64,000 nt of DNA from Poa pratensis (lineage: Eukaryota; Streptophyta; Magnoliopsida; Poales; Poaceae), in the NCBI GenBank assembly GCA_947311845.1, contig CAMZMU010000071.1:26133613-26197612 (forward strand). Direction: 5' to 3'. This document shows, one piece after another, positions 12,207-24,698 of this stretch (position 1 is the stretch's first letter; each line of letters starts with the position of its first letter). The notes below the pieces were generated by a model that saw nothing but the letters and a program-made list of their open reading frames with translations, did not search any database and was not told the DNA's origin. Both the position numbers and the translations under genes were made by a program.

Positions 12207-12460
12207 TGTAACACCCCGGCCCACCCCTGTCAGCTCTATAGGATATCTAGACTGACCCCACATATCAACACTGGTTTTTTCTACGCACTTTGTCCTCACT
12301 CGTGCGCACCCGGGAATGAGTTCTCGGTCGGTCACCCATCCTTGGAGTACTCCAGGCCAAGCACGCTTAACCTCGGAGTTCTTTCAGATGAGATTCCGAA
12401 AAAAAGTTGCAACTTGTTGATATGAGTATCCTATCAATCCTTATTAAGCCCTGAGCCAGG
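12207..12460 (+). mobile_element. 5S-rRNA-bearing LTR fragment (Cassandra-like TRIM)
   Basis: Starts TGTAACACCCCGGCC, a typical Cassandra LTR start. On the minus strand at about 12320-12385 it contains a 5S rRNA-like block (TTAAGCGTGCTTGG, GGATGGGTGACC). Cassandra terminal-repeat retrotransposons in miniature carry such 5S-derived pol III promoter sequence in their LTRs. Only one LTR-like copy was found, so it is a solo LTR or fragment. The right end is approximate. Confidence 0.6.
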
Positions 12461-12713
12461 ATCTAGACTTCGTAAATTTTATACTTGTACATTGGCATGC
12501 CATATTTATGGTATTGAAAAGAATTTTTGTCTGTTGCCCCACATATTAACGTAAAATTCTAGATTTGCCGTTGTTCAAAAGGTATGTATGGGTTCAAGAT
12601 ACGTACACAAATCTACACGTATGGAACCTTTAAACCTTCCCATGATAAAGAGTTTCACTTTCTTTTATTCGATGTTATGTTGCAGAACTATATACGCGGA
12701 TGTTATGACTTGC

Positions 12714-12838
12714 CTGTACCGATGCGTTTGTAGCAGGGTACTCCAGAGAGTGTAATGAGGGGTGCAATGACTCGACTGTACCGATGCGTCTGTACCAGGG
12801 CACTCAAGAGAGTTGAACGAGTGGTGCAACTCTCGGGT
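12714..12838. repeat. 62-bp imperfect tandem duplication
   Basis: Two units starting CTGTACCGATGCGT at 12714 and 12776, diverged by several substitutions. Confidence 0.75.
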
Positions 12839-13748
12839 ATGGCCTAAAACTATGCTTGGATCTTCTCCCGGATGTTCGGAGGCTGACTGTAGCGCCATTC
12901 CCATGCCAGGTTCTGGGGCACATTTGAGAGTGGTCGAGTGGCGCATATCAGACCAAAGGTTGAATGTGGTCCGAAACTTCCAGCCCCTGGAAGATCCGAT
13001 AATAGGCCGAATAATCCGAGCCACGCGGATTCAACACGTAACATAGTTTTGGAGGGCATATAAAAATAGCCCTCTTCTTTTCCAAGTGGTGGGTAGACTC
13101 TACTTCTCTGCTCCATTGTTTCCTTCAGCTAAACCTCTGAGATCTCCCACCCCAATGCTCCAATCTTGTTGATACTTTAACAAAGAAATAAGCTTGCTCC
13201 AGCAAGACTCCGGCGATGATCGCAAAGGGGGCGAAGGAGCCCATGACGAGGTTAAGGCCCCTAGAGCCTGCGCTGCGATGATTTGTTTTGTGATTTTTGG
13301 GAACTTGGAAATACGATTTTGGAGGAGGGAAACTTAATTTTGTTTACAGCTGAACCTAGTTTGTGTTGGCTCGTTGCCAGTGTGTCCGTGACTAGGACAA
13401 GCGCTGATCGGAGCCGAAGTGGTCACGCTCCAGCGTTCAGGCCTTTAGCGATACTGTCGTACGGCTCGGGTTGCAAATATATGCAATCAACAAACTTTTT
13501 CTCAGCCCTGCCTCCTCCAACTGAGGCAGCCATCGATCGGGCAGAGAGCCACATCACCATAAAATGAACGAAGTTCCAAAACTGGCACGGATGACGATGA
13601 ATCGATGATTGATGGACCAAATGGCCCCGTAAATTAGCTGAACAACAAGCCGATCGAGCCAGCGCCACGGCCAGGTCGACTGGGCGCACAGGCATCACCG
13701 GCGGCATCAGAGGCCATGCATAATGCATGCACGACTGCAGCTGAGCAT
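12839..13748. other. Unassigned sequence with a possible promoter
   Basis: GGCATATAAAAATAGCCCTC at about 13056 resembles an LTR or gene TATA region followed by a C-rich leader. No matching second LTR or coding region was found. Confidence 0.3.
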
Positions 13749-15185
13749 TGATGACGTGGATCACATGTTTGTTGGGAGTCCCCAAGAGGAAGGTATGAAG
13801 CAGTGTAGCAGCAGTTTCCCTCAGTATGAAGCCAAGGTTTAATCGAACCAGTAGGAGCAAGAAATCACTTCTGAAGGTTGTCAGTGGCGCGCTGACGTGG
13901 AACCTGCACACAACACAATCAAACTATTTTGCCCCAACGAAACAGTGAGGTTGTCAATCTCACCGGCTTGCTGAAAACAAAGGATTAAACGTATGGTGTG
14001 GAAAACAGTAGTAAATTGTAGAGAATGAAAAAGGAACAATGTTTGCAGTTGGTTGTATTATCAGTGTAAAAGAATGGACCGGGGTCCACAGTTCACTAGT
14101 GGTGTCTGTCCATAAAAGATAACTAACATGCTGGGTGAACAAATTACAGCTGGACAATTGACAAAATATTGAGCGCATGATAATGCATATATATGACATG
14201 ATGATTACTATGATATTCATGTGGTCATTACGACAAAATACATAGACCGTTATCCAACAGCGTCTATGACTAATAATCCACCGCCAGGTTGTCATCCGAG
14301 TTCCCCGTTGGTATTAAGTTGCAAGCAACGGATAACCGCATTAAGTAATATGCGTAAAGTAAACAAATGCATTAGACCTAACGGCGCACCCTTAAGCTAA
14401 GTATCGATTATTTTATCCCTAGTGGCAACAGCACATCCACAATCTTAGAAGTTGTTGTCACTCTCCCAGATTACCGGAGGCATGAACAAGTTGTTGTCAC
14501 TCTCCCAGATTACCGGAGGCATGAACCCACTATCTAGCATAAATACTCACTCTTGGAGTTACAAGCATCTACTTGGCCAAAGCATCTACTAGTAACGGAA
14601 AGCATGCAAGATCATAAATAACATATAAGATAGATTGATAATCAACTTGACATAGTATTCAATATTCATCGGATCCCAGCAAACACAACATGTAACATTA
14701 CAATAAGATGATCTTGATCATGATAGGCAACTCACAAGATCTAAACATGATAGCATAAAGTGGAGAGACAACCATCTAGCTACTGCTATGGACCCGTAGT
14801 CCAAGGATGAACTACTCACGCATCACTCCGGAGGCCGGCATGGTGATGTAGAGCCCTCCGGTGATGATTCCCCTCTTCGGCAGGGTGCCGGGAAGAGCTT
14901 CTGAACCCTCCCGGGCGAGGGTTGACGGCGGCGGTGTCTCTGGAACTTTTCGTGGATAATGGCTCGGGTGTCTAGGGTTTTCTCGTGAAGATGAATAAAT
15001 AGGCAAAATGGCGGCGGCTGGAGACGCCCGTGGGGCCCACACCACCCCACGGCGCGGCAGGGGGCTCGCGCGGCCCCATGGTGTGGCTGCCTCGTGGCTC
15101 CCCTCCGTCTCTCCTTTGGACTCCGTGTACGTGTTGGAAAAATAGGAGGTTCTGTCCAAGTTTCGTCCAATTCCGAGAATATTTC
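13749..15185 (-). mobile_element. LTR of retrotransposon E, interrupted by element A
   Basis: Blocks such as TGTTGGGAGTCCCCAAGAGG, TGGACCGGGGTCCACAGTTC and CCAATTCCGAGAATATTTC match, in order, a very common Triticeae LTR type related to that of element C. The left end is approximate. The LTR is cut at 15185, where element A begins. Its remainder should lie beyond A, outside the window. No coding region of E is visible. Confidence 0.65.
14451..14527. repeat. 39-bp tandem duplication in LTR E
   Basis: GTTGTTGTCACTCTCCCAGA and the following bases are repeated almost exactly at 14490. Confidence 0.9.
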
Positions 15186-15638
15186 TGACGAGGGGTTAAC
15201 TCATCAAATCCCATGGTTAGGACCTAGGGTTGAGATTATGGGGAGAGAACGTGGTAGTACTGGTAGTTTCGTCGACTGACAAGCAGAGGCAAAGATTTAC
15301 CCAGGTTCAGGCCCCTCGGGTGGAGGTAAAGACCCTACTTCCTGTTGTCTGTTATTGATTGTGTGAGATTATGCGGTTACAAGGAGGCTCCGGCGAGATG
15401 TCGATCTCGCTAGAGCTTTGGTGGTTTAAGTATGGCTTGGTCCTAGATCGGCACCCCTCCCAGCCTTTAAATAGGCTGGGTCTCGGGAGTTCATAACCGA
15501 CCTAGTTTACACGTAAAGAAAGCCTAAACCGACTATGCCTATGACTAATCTTGGAGGGTACTCCATGTTCTTGGGCCTTAGTCGCCACGTGCACCAGGTA
15601 CCCTCATGGTAGGGTACCCGAGATGTATACCCTTGTCA
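15186..15638 (-). repeat. 3' LTR of element A
   Basis: A 453-bp LTR, on the plus strand TGACGAGGGG...CCTTGTCA, with short inverted ends (TGAC/GTCA). It shares the GAGGGGTTAACTCATC variant with the 5' LTR at 63856, which pairs these two LTRs and separates them from those of element B. Confidence 0.93.
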
Positions 15639-16910
15639 GTAGCCCCCGAGTACTTGTCTGACTCGAAGAATCGGGCATGGACTCGTTCGTAAGTGCACGT
15701 CATATGCTTTGTATTTTGTATATTATAATTGGAATTCATGTATGAATAGCACATGTTGGCTATGTCGAGTATCTCATCGACTGTGGTTTTTTCTTATGAT
15801 GATCAAGGGATAATAACTTAGCAGGCCCAGTACACTCGACGGATCGGGACTGGTTAACTACACATTCGGGTAAAACCTTACTACCTTTCAATCAAACTCG
15901 AGTCCCCGGACTCGAATCTGGAACAAACTGGTCAGATTCGACTAGGCTGCGGAGGTCTTACTGAGTCGATCTGCAGTATAGATTTAAATTTACCCAACGC
16001 GTCCGTCAGGATTTTCATCATGTCTGCTGACACGGAAAGTATAAGGATTGGCGTTGCTGGAACGGTCCTTAGCCCAGCTCGAAAGTTCGGCGGGTCTTAC
16101 CTTTGCACTATGCGTGCAGCATCCGAGGTATTTGCGGCGGACGCAACTCGGGAATGTTTCGAGTATGATTTTGTATATGAACTGAGTCGATCCTTTTGTC
16201 GACTGACACTTTGTCGTTATTCTATCGGGTGCGCGACAGCGCTCCCGATGGGAGTAGCCCCCGAGATTGTGCTTTATTGCTTGCAATGGAGGATAATCTC
16301 AGATCTTTTATCTTGAGCATCTCTAGTCGAAGATTTTTTTTGATATGCTCCCGATGGGAGTAATATACCTCAGCCGAAGGAACGATCGAGTGACCAATTT
16401 TGCTTAACATTGCTTTTACACACCCGAACCAAACAAGGCAGTCGAGTGACCGGTATGCGTTGGGCGGACTCGAATGTATTTCTGAATAGGGCGTGCAATG
16501 ACGTCAGGGATGACGTTTGTGGCGACTGCGCTTCCTGACACGCGTGGCGTGCGTTATGCTGTGATAGATGGGACGTGACACGTCTGTGGGTCCACAATGC
16601 AGCCGTTTGGACTGGATTTGACCGTTCAGGCACGATTTCTCCAGGACTATGATGACGGTTCCTAGATTCCCGTGCGTAGTGGGCGGAGTGGCCGCGACGG
16701 TTGCTCTCCACGGCTGCCACGTGTACGGCTGGATTTGCCACTTTGCCCACGATCTCGCATCAACGGTGCGGATTCTTTTGCGCGGAGGTTAAAAGGCTGC
16801 GGCGGAGTAAATAATATTTTTACTTGCCATTTGTTCTCCGCCGCCGCTGCTTCTTCTTCCTCCGCGCATCGCCATAGCCCAACAGCCAAACCTTGCCACC
16901 CACCATCGCG
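15639..16910 (-). other. 3' non-coding region of element A
   Basis: Between the 3' LTR and the antisense gene. Begins GTAGCCCCCGAGTACTTG, as does B at 44987. It contains repeated CTCCCGATGGGAGTA motifs (about 16241 and 16346). It should hold the promoter and leader of the antisense gene, since transcription would have to start here in plus orientation. Confidence 0.6.
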
Positions 16911-19544
16911 ATGACGAAGCCCGCGACCCGGAAGGGCAGGAGCGCCGCGAACGCGTCGGCAGACAGCGCCGCTGGAGCCGCTGCCAGCGGTTTGAAGAGG
17001 GACAAAGGCTCGTGGACCAAGACCACCTAGCAAGAGGATGCTCACCGGCCTTCGGAACGACGGGCTGATTCCTGCGGACACCTCGCAGGTTCGCATCCCC
17101 GGCGCAGAGGTAATCCCGCGCCCAGGCCCCAATGAGCGGGTCTGTTTTGTGGATTTTGTGAACAGGGGATTCTCCTTCCCTGTTCATAACTTTCTTCGTG
17201 CACTGATGCACGTTTATGGAGTGCAATTGCACGATTTTACGCCCAATGGGCTTTTGCACATTGCGTGTTTCTTCGTTCTTTGCGAGTGCTTCTTGGGCGT
17301 TGCGCCCCACTTTGGGCTGTTTCGCCGCATCTTCAACGTCAAGCGCCAGCACAGCGCCAAAGGACCTGGTGGTTTTGGAGTACAGACTCGACCTGACGTC
17401 GAGTACTTCAAGATCAACTTCTTGAGTCTGTGCAAGGATGGCGCCAAAAGTGGTTCTACATCAAGGATGTGACCATAGGCACCCAAGCGTTCGGGTTGCC
17501 TCCTTTTGACGCAGACGCCCTGGTGAAGAAGAGGCCATCCTGGATCGCCCAGCCGACCGGAGTCGAAGCCGAAGAGGCTGACATTCTGATGGAGAAGGTG
17601 CTAAAGCTTCAGACCACTGTTGGTCGGGAGGTTACGGGCATCCATTTGCTAGCCATTATGGCCAAGAGGCGAGTGCAGCCCCTCCGCGCCCGAGCGCATG
17701 CCATGTGGGCATACATGGGGTTTCTGATCCAACCCGCTCACGCGCGTGGAGCTTTCTGACGCGGAAGCAGAGAAGTTGGTAAGAAGCCTTACCAAACTGA
17801 CTGATGAAGAGCCTTGCGAGATGAACTCGCCTGTGCTCCTTATGAAACCAGCAACCCTCTACCAGAGGTAACAGTCGATACTATATGTAAGTTTATATGT
17901 TATGCATGTGCGATATTGATTCCTTTGCTGTTTCTGTGTGCAGGGACACAGAATGTATGAGTCGATGCCTCCTCTGCCAGAGCGGCCCAGTGCCGGACAA
18001 TGAGCCACTCGAGGCGGGCTCTGATGATGAAGTGACCTCACTCGCCACCGCACATACGCCAACGCCGATGAAGGCGATGCTGAGGTGCAAGCCAAGCAGA
18101 AGCGGTCGCGCGAGGAAGAAGACACTGCTGACTCAGAGGAGAAGGAGGGGAACGAGACGGAGTCGACGATGGCGCCACTCGATATCCCTCCGATTCGCTC
18201 GCTTCCCCCACGACCCCCGAAGAGATCACGCCCCAGCATGGGTGTGCTTGCACCTGGTCGAATGGTCGACCTTACTGAAGAGTAAGTAGTATGAGCATCT
18301 TTTTTGATAGTTTATGAACGTTGCCAAGTTGTTTACTTAGCATGTGTGACACAGCGTGTCTTCGGATGAGGATTTGCCACCGCCACCTCAGATGGAGAAG
18401 AGCAGCGCGGCGTCGACTGCGCGGAGTTTGCCACCAGAACAGCCGCCAACCACTGCGACTCCGGCTGCCGCGGACGCGGCCACACCATCTGAGCCTGAGG
18501 TTGCGGCTGACAAAGAGGAGGCAGCAGCGACAGGCGTTCCTGCGTCGACTTCCTCCTTCTTGAATCACGTAAGCTTGTGCTTTTGTACTATAGTTGAATC
18601 ACCAGCGAGTGTTAAAGCTGTTCATAGACTCGATAACTCCGTTCTGAACTTTCACATGTTGCGCTGTAGTCATTTGTCCAGGAGCTACTGAAGGCTGGCT
18701 CCAAATATGTACACATGGAGACGGAAGTCGCCACCCTGCAACAGCAACTCGAGGATGCGAAGAGTAAGCATCCTGTAATAAGAACTCGAATGTTTTTGAT
18801 GTGAATATCTTTTGCAGCATGTTGAAGAAATGCTTTTGTGTTTCGCAGAGTCAGCGACTGCCGCTGCAGAAGAGATGGGCAAAGCCCACCGTCGAGTTGC
18901 TGATCTGGAGAAGAGGCTGAAAGCAGCCGAAGTTAGAGAAGACCAAGCAATTGGTCGACTCTCTGCTGCCAGCACCACTTTGACAGGTATGCAATTTTGC
19001 CTTGCATTAGATATTTGAAGTTTTTGTACTATGCTGCTGATCATAGTGTTTGCATGCTATGCTAGATGTGATGGATGGTCCTACTGCTCCTGGCAAGCAA
19101 AACGTTGGCGCTTCACTTGATGAAAGTGTGGCTGTCGCAGAAGTTGCCAACAGTAGGGCAGGGGAGATGCTGACGAAGGCGGCGAGTGCTTTGGGCGCCC
19201 TTCACAGCAGCTTCTTCCCTGATGACGAGCTTCCATCGACGTTTGCAGAACTGGTGGAGCTGTTCAAGCCCGAAGGAACTGCCGTCGCCGATTTCTGTCG
19301 CGAGCAAATGGTAAGTGGTGCTCAGACTACTTTTCTCATGCTGCTCGCGCACGGAGTCGAGGCGGATTTTGACAAGGTCACGACGAAGTTCCCGAGGGGG
19401 CCTGGCGGCAAAACCGTCGGGTTAGGCACTTGGATGGAGGCTGCCCAAAAGTATTCTCAACAGCTTGTATCAACTGTTGAAGACAGGGCAGCCAAGGTTC
19501 AGGCGAAGAAGGCTTCCTCCAAGAAGTCGATGACTAGCGAGTGA
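16911..19544 (+). pseudogene. Antisense ORF 1 of element A (Transposase_28 family)
   Basis: Lies on the strand opposite gag-pol. Exons inferred from GT-AG sites and by comparison with element B: 16911-17867, 17944-18281, 18355-18568, 18670-18763, 18849-18986 and 19066-19544. The first exon contains the 'putative gypsy type transposon' domain (VQLHF-like core VQLHDFTPNGLLHIAC, FVLCECFLGV). Later exons give an acidic/proline-rich linker, a coiled coil and a C-terminal domain with CREQMVSGAQTTFLMLL. Frame breaks near 17030, 17440, 17720 and 18075 disrupt it. The protein's role is unknown; the name reflects a Pfam label and not shown transposase activity. Confidence 0.8.
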
Positions 19545-19720
19545 TTCCTTCGTCGCCTAGTTTTAGGGACTTTTTATGATTTTGCTTTTGCTGTAAAAAA
19601 CTTCAGACTTCGTATTTGTGCTTCATGAAATATGAACTTCAGTTATCGGGAGGCACAGCCCCCGAGCCTTTTGCTTGATCTCTTCTGTTTTTCTTATGTT
19701 CTGAGTTATTCTGGATGTAG

Positions 19721-20549
19721 ACCCGAGCCTCTAGAACATCGACTGGTCCAGGTGCGAGCGGCTCCACTCAGTCACGTAGCGTGAATGATCAGAAAATCAT
19801 CGACTTCCTTCAGCTCAAACTTTCCGAGGTGACAAGCGAGCTGAAGAAGACACAAGACGCATATGCGGAGTTGCAGTCGAGGCCATCTCCAATTACAGAG
19901 CGGGAGGCCTTTTTGCTTGAAGAATTGGAGAAAGTAAACTTACAGCTGGAATGTAAGCCTTTTGGAAGTTGATTTGTGGACTCGACACACAGGTCGACTG
20001 GGATAATAATTTTGCTTTATTTTTGCCATAGGTGTTTGCTTTGACCAGTCGAAGGAGGAGGCACGGCTACAGGACCGACTCGACGGTCAAGCGAGTAGCG
20101 CGGAGTACGCTGCCCACCCCTTTTGGTCGGACAGGGCGAGGAGTGCCATTTTGGTAAAGCTTCTGGATCGTGCGTGGCGAACTGCCATTCGACTGGAGAG
20201 CTGCAGGTTAGCTTTGTTTCGAGTCCACGAGGCTTTGTTTCCTTTGAATGAGCAGCCACAAGGCCTTGCTGCATTGCTGAAGAAATTTCGAAAGGGCAAG
20301 GCGATCAAGAAATTTGTACGCGAGCAACTGATTAGCGGGGCTAACGTTGCTCTTGCCTTTGTGCGGTCGCACTTTCCGCACCTTGATTTAAAAAAGATTG
20401 CGATGGGGCCTGCACCCGTACCAGGTGGTGGTCCTGTGCAAATGGAGGAGCACTACCGAGAGACACGGGTGGACGCATTGGTCCTAATCCATCATGTGCT
20501 AAAGGAGGAGGAGAAGTGGACCCAGCCAAAGGATGAACCTGTAGATTAA
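19721..20549 (+). CDS. Antisense ORF 2 of element A (downstream coding block)
   Basis: Two exons, 19721-19952 and 20032-20549, with clean GT-AG borders and an open frame to the TAA at 20547. It encodes a coiled-coil start (from VNDQKIIDFLQLKLSEV) and a C-terminal domain with KKFVREQLISGANVALAF. That domain resembles the one ending ORF 1 (CREQMVSGAQTTFLML). No in-frame ATG lies near the 5' end; the conserved start of the block follows a TAG acceptor at 19718-19720. It is therefore probably a downstream exon set of ORF 1, although exon 5 of ORF 1 ends in a phase that does not fit, whereas exon 3 does. Function unknown. Confidence 0.7.
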
Positions 20550-20559
20550 GGTTGTATGT

Positions 20560-20880
20560 ATAGGGGTCAGCCCCCGAGTGTAATTTTGCCACTTGTGTAT
20601 ATTTTTTTTATGTGTATGTGCGCAGCCCTCGAGTATATCGAGTGGGTTTTATGAAAAATACAGAGTATGGAACATAAATTGCACAGCCCCCGAGTGATCG
20701 AGTGAGGCTGTGAATTTTTGCAATGTTTGAAGCTGCAACTCATGATTTGAGCAACTGATTCATGTATGATTTTTATGACCCAGCCCCCGAGTATTCGAGT
20801 GCGGCTGGAGTATTATGTTTGAAGGAGCGAAAGCTCATGCTTTGAAACAGCGCAGCCCCCGAGTATTCGGGTGAGGCTAA
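20560..20880 (+). repeat. Cluster of CAGCCCCCGAG motifs (element A)
   Basis: Five copies of a CAGCCCCCGAGTATTCGAGT-like motif at about 20567, 20623, 20684, 20779 and 20853, just after the antisense ORFs and before the integrase end. The same cluster exists in element B. Confidence 0.8.
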
Positions 20881-21081
20881 GTTTGTTCGAAAAGTTATGC
20901 GAGTAGTAAGCAGGGAGAAATATGAGGAATCATTGATTATATTCCATTTTTGAATGTTAAGCTGCAGGCCGCCTCATTAAAAACCTTCCAGTCCCCGTAG
21001 GTACCCTGGTAAGGAAAAGAGCGCGTCTGAAACCTGCAGCCATCCGACATATGTGCCTATTACATTATGCGACTGAACAAT

Positions 21082-22265
21082 CTAAGCATAGAAACGGCGC
21101 AGCTGCGCAACGTTCCAAGGATTATGCGAGAGTTCGCCTGTCTTCGCGTGCTTCAGTCTGTATGCTCCACCACCAATGACCTCGGTGATGATGAAGGGTC
21201 CTTCCCATGGAGAAGCAAGTTTGTGCACCTTCTTTTGCTTCAGTCGAAGTACCAAGTCGCCAACCTCGAAGGATCTGGTACGCAGTCGACGGCTGTGATA
21301 GTTGCGGAGGTCTTGCTGATAGACAGCTGTGCGTGCTAGCGCCGTGTTGCGTGCTTCTTCGAGCAAGTCGACTGCATCTTCGAGTGCTTCATCTGCATCT
21401 TCTTCGTTGTATGCTTCGACTCTTGGTGCATTGAATCTTACGTCTGATGGCAGGATTGCCTCTGCGCCGTAGACCATGAAAAATGGGGTAAATTGTGTTG
21501 AGGCATTGGGAGTTGTGCGTAGGCTCCATAGCACAGATGGAAGTTCTTCGACCCAAGCACCCGCGGCCCTTTTGAGTGGCACCAGGAGGCGTTTCTTGAT
21601 TCCACTCGTCACGAGCCCATTGGCTTTTTCGACTTGGCCATTGGACTGCGGGTGTGCCACGGATGCATAGTTGAGCGTGATATCTTGCTCTTTGCAGAAA
21701 GTTCGGAACTCTTCAGCCGTGAAGTTTGTACCGTTATCAGTGATGATACTGCTTGGCACGCCGAAGCGGTATATGATGGATTTTATGAAATTGACTGCTG
21801 TAGTGGCAGTCGAACTTGTGATAGGGACTGCTTCGATCCACTTGGTGAACTTGTCGACCGCCACCAGAAGGTGAGTATGCCCTCCATGGGAGGATTTTTT
21901 GAGTGGCCCGACCATATCGAGCCCCCATTGGGCGAAGGGCCAGGCCAATGGTATTGTCTTCAACGCCGATGCGGGTGCGTGCGGCTTTGTGGCGAATTTT
22001 TGACAGCCGATGCACCTTTTGACTATGTCCTCCGCGTCTTTGAGTGCTGTGGGCCAGTAGAAGCCTGCGCGAAAGGCTTTGGCTACGAGTGATCGACTGC
22101 TGGCATGATGCCCGCAGGTACCTGCATGAATATCACGAAGGATGGCTGGCCATCTTCAAATGCTATGCAACGTTGGAACATACCTGATACGCTGCGCTTG
22201 TATAGTTCGCCGTTGATGACGGTGTATGCTTTAGATCGTCGAGTGACGCGTCTTGACTCTGTTAT
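21082..22265 (-). pseudogene. Integrase of element A
   Basis: An open frame at 21082-21963 holds the integrase core with the D-D-E residues in AVDKFTKW, ITDNGTNF and NGQVEKANG. After it comes the C-terminal GPFIITEVIGGGAYRLKH region and an end in LRRFYA. The zinc-binding N-terminal part (21964-22265) is in other frames, so it is broken there. Its role in an active element is insertion of LTR cDNA into the genome. Confidence 0.9.
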
Positions 22266-22269
22266 GTCT

Positions 22270-23346
22270 TCAGGTACTCGCCGCGGAGTATGTATGCGAG
22301 GAAAGGTTGAGTCCAAGTTGGCTCGATGAGGAGTACCTCGACTGGCGGGTCCTCTGTGCTAGGTGCTTTGCTCTTGGCTGCTGCGGCTGATGTAGGAGAT
22401 GTTCGTTTTTTCTTGATGGACCTGTGCTCGATGCGCTCGAGAAGACACCAGGTGGAACTGGTGCTTTGGTCGCGCCAATGTTGGCTAGCTTATCTGCTTC
22501 TTCATTGCTCTCACGCCCTATGTGCCGCAACTCGCAGCCTTCGAAGCTGCCCTCCATGAGGTTGTACAGGTCACGGTAGGCGATCATGTTATCTGCGATT
22601 GCATCACAGGCCTTCATTGTTTGCTGCACCACAAGGTTCGAGTCACCGTAGATCATCAGTCGAGTGCACCCGAGGGCTTTGGCCATCCTCATGCCATGGA
22701 TCAGGGCCTCGTATTCAGCTTCGTTATTGGATGGGAACTCGAATCCCATCTGCAGGATATAGCGAAGCTTGTCGCCTTTTGGTGATATGAGGATGACACC
22801 TGCGCCTTCGTTCTTCTTTGAGCCGTCGAAGTACATAGTCCATGAGTTGGACACATCGGGTGCTCCTGGCAACTGAGCTTCGATCCACTCGGTATGGAAG
22901 TCAGGTAAGACTTGTGCTTTGATGGCCTTCGGGTAATCATACTTGATATCTCGTGGTGCTAGCTCGATGAGCCATTTTGCGACTCGCCCAGTTGCGTTGG
23001 GGTTTGTGAGAATGTCCCCGATCCCTGAGGTGCTGATTACAGTGATCGGGTGCTCTGCGAAGTAGTGCGTCAGCTTCCTTGAGGACATGAACACGGCGTA
23101 GGCCAGCTTTTGATAGTGCGGGTACCGCTGCTTTGATATGGAGAGCACTTCACTCAAGTAATAGACTGGACGTTGTATGCTTTAGGCGTGTCCCTCCTCC
23201 CTGCGTTCGACTACCAGTACGGTACTCACCACCCTGTTAGTTGCGGAGACTTATAGGTATAGTGGCTCGCGTTCCCTTGGCGCGACGAGGATTGGAGGGC
23301 TTGTGAGGACTCGCTTGAGGTCCGTGAAGGCTTCTTCGGCTTCTGG
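22270..23346 (-). pseudogene. RNase H of element A
   Basis: An open frame to 23157 contains the four acidic sites in YFDGSKKNEG, NNEAEYEAL, YGDSNLV and NEEADKLA. The part upstream towards RT (23158-23346) is shifted and is cut at 23351 by element C. The frame also shifts just before integrase. Confidence 0.88.
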
Positions 23347-23351
23347 CGTCC

Positions 23352-24698
23352 TGATGTCTACGCACGCTTCTATTCTTGTAGACAGTGTTGGGCCTCCAAG
23401 TGCAGAGGTTTGTAGAACAGCAGCAAGTTTCCCTTAAGTGAATCACCCAAGGTTTATCGAACTCAGGGAGGTAGAGGTCAAAGATATCCCTCTCAAGCAA
23501 CCCTGCAATTAAGATACAAGAAGTCTCTTGTGTCCCCAACACACCTAATACACTTGTCAGATGTATAGGTGCACTAGTTCGGCGAAGAGATAGTGAAATA
23601 CAAGTAATATGGATGATTATAAGTAGTAATTGCAATCTGAAATAAAAATGGCAGCAAGCAAACATGTAGCAGAACTTGTTGTAAACGGTGTTTCAATGCT
23701 TAGAAACAAGGCCTAGGGATCATACTTTCACTAGTGGTATCTCTCATCATTTTAGCACAACTGAACGCAAGTAAGTGCTACTCGGGATTATTCTCCTTCT
23801 TGGTGAAACAAGAGTACTATGCGTAGGGCTACAAAAGCACACCTCAAAGTCTGAGTAAACAAACACCACAATTCCACAAAGAATAAGCCATGATAATATC
23901 TAAATTATTTATAGAGTCACACACAAATACCCACACTGTCACCTTGATACCGTGTTGTCACAATGACTCCGGAAACTAGATAAAATCACTTGAGTAGCAT
24001 AAACATTACATATGAATTCAGCGATACTAGCAATGCTCATGATCACATAAAGATCACACCATGGGAGAGAGAGGTAAACCACATAGCTACCGGTAGAGCC
24101 CTCAGCCTCGGGGGAGAACTACTCCCTCCTCATCATGGGAGGCAGCAACGGCGATGAAGATGGCGGTGGAGTCGATGGAGATGGCTCCGGGGGCAATTCC
24201 CCGTCCCGGTAGGGTGCCGAAACAGAGACTTCTGTCCCCCGAATTAGGGTTTTTGGTGGCGGCGGAGCTACGGAACTCTTCTGGAGAAATCGTCGATTCT
24301 TCTAGGGTTTTCGGGGCAGGAGCAATATATAGGCCAAAGGGCAACGCGAGGGCGTGCACGAGGCGGCCTCACCACGTGGCGGCGCCACCCCCCTCCAGGC
24401 CGCGCGACGGCATGGTGAGGAGGCCGTGGGCCTCCGCTGGACTTGCCCTTCTGGCTCCGTGGGTCTTCTGGCGAAATAGAATTTCTGTAATTTTTCTGGA
24501 TTTTTCCGAGCACTTTGGTTTTCGGGCCTTTTCTGCAATACACAGACATAATAAACAGAAACTGGCACTGTGGCATCTTGTCAATAGGTTAGTCCAATAA
24601 ATGTCATAATATGATATAAAGTGTATATAAAACATGTGACAATTGGTATAATATTAGCATGGATCATAAGAAATTATAGATACGTTGGAGACGTATCA
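23352..24698 (-). repeat. 3' LTR of element C (intact, with empty Helitron site)
   Basis: Plus-strand ends TGATGTCTACGC and GAGACGTATCA. At 24531-24547 it keeps the uninterrupted TTCTGCAATACACAGAC that the composite Helitron splits between A and T in the other LTR. Confidence 0.95.

Noticed and set aside
24102..24635. Overlapping ORFs within the element C LTR (repeated at 29058-29577)
   Set aside because: They lie in LTR sequence and have no protein similarity; identical copies simply reflect the LTR pair.
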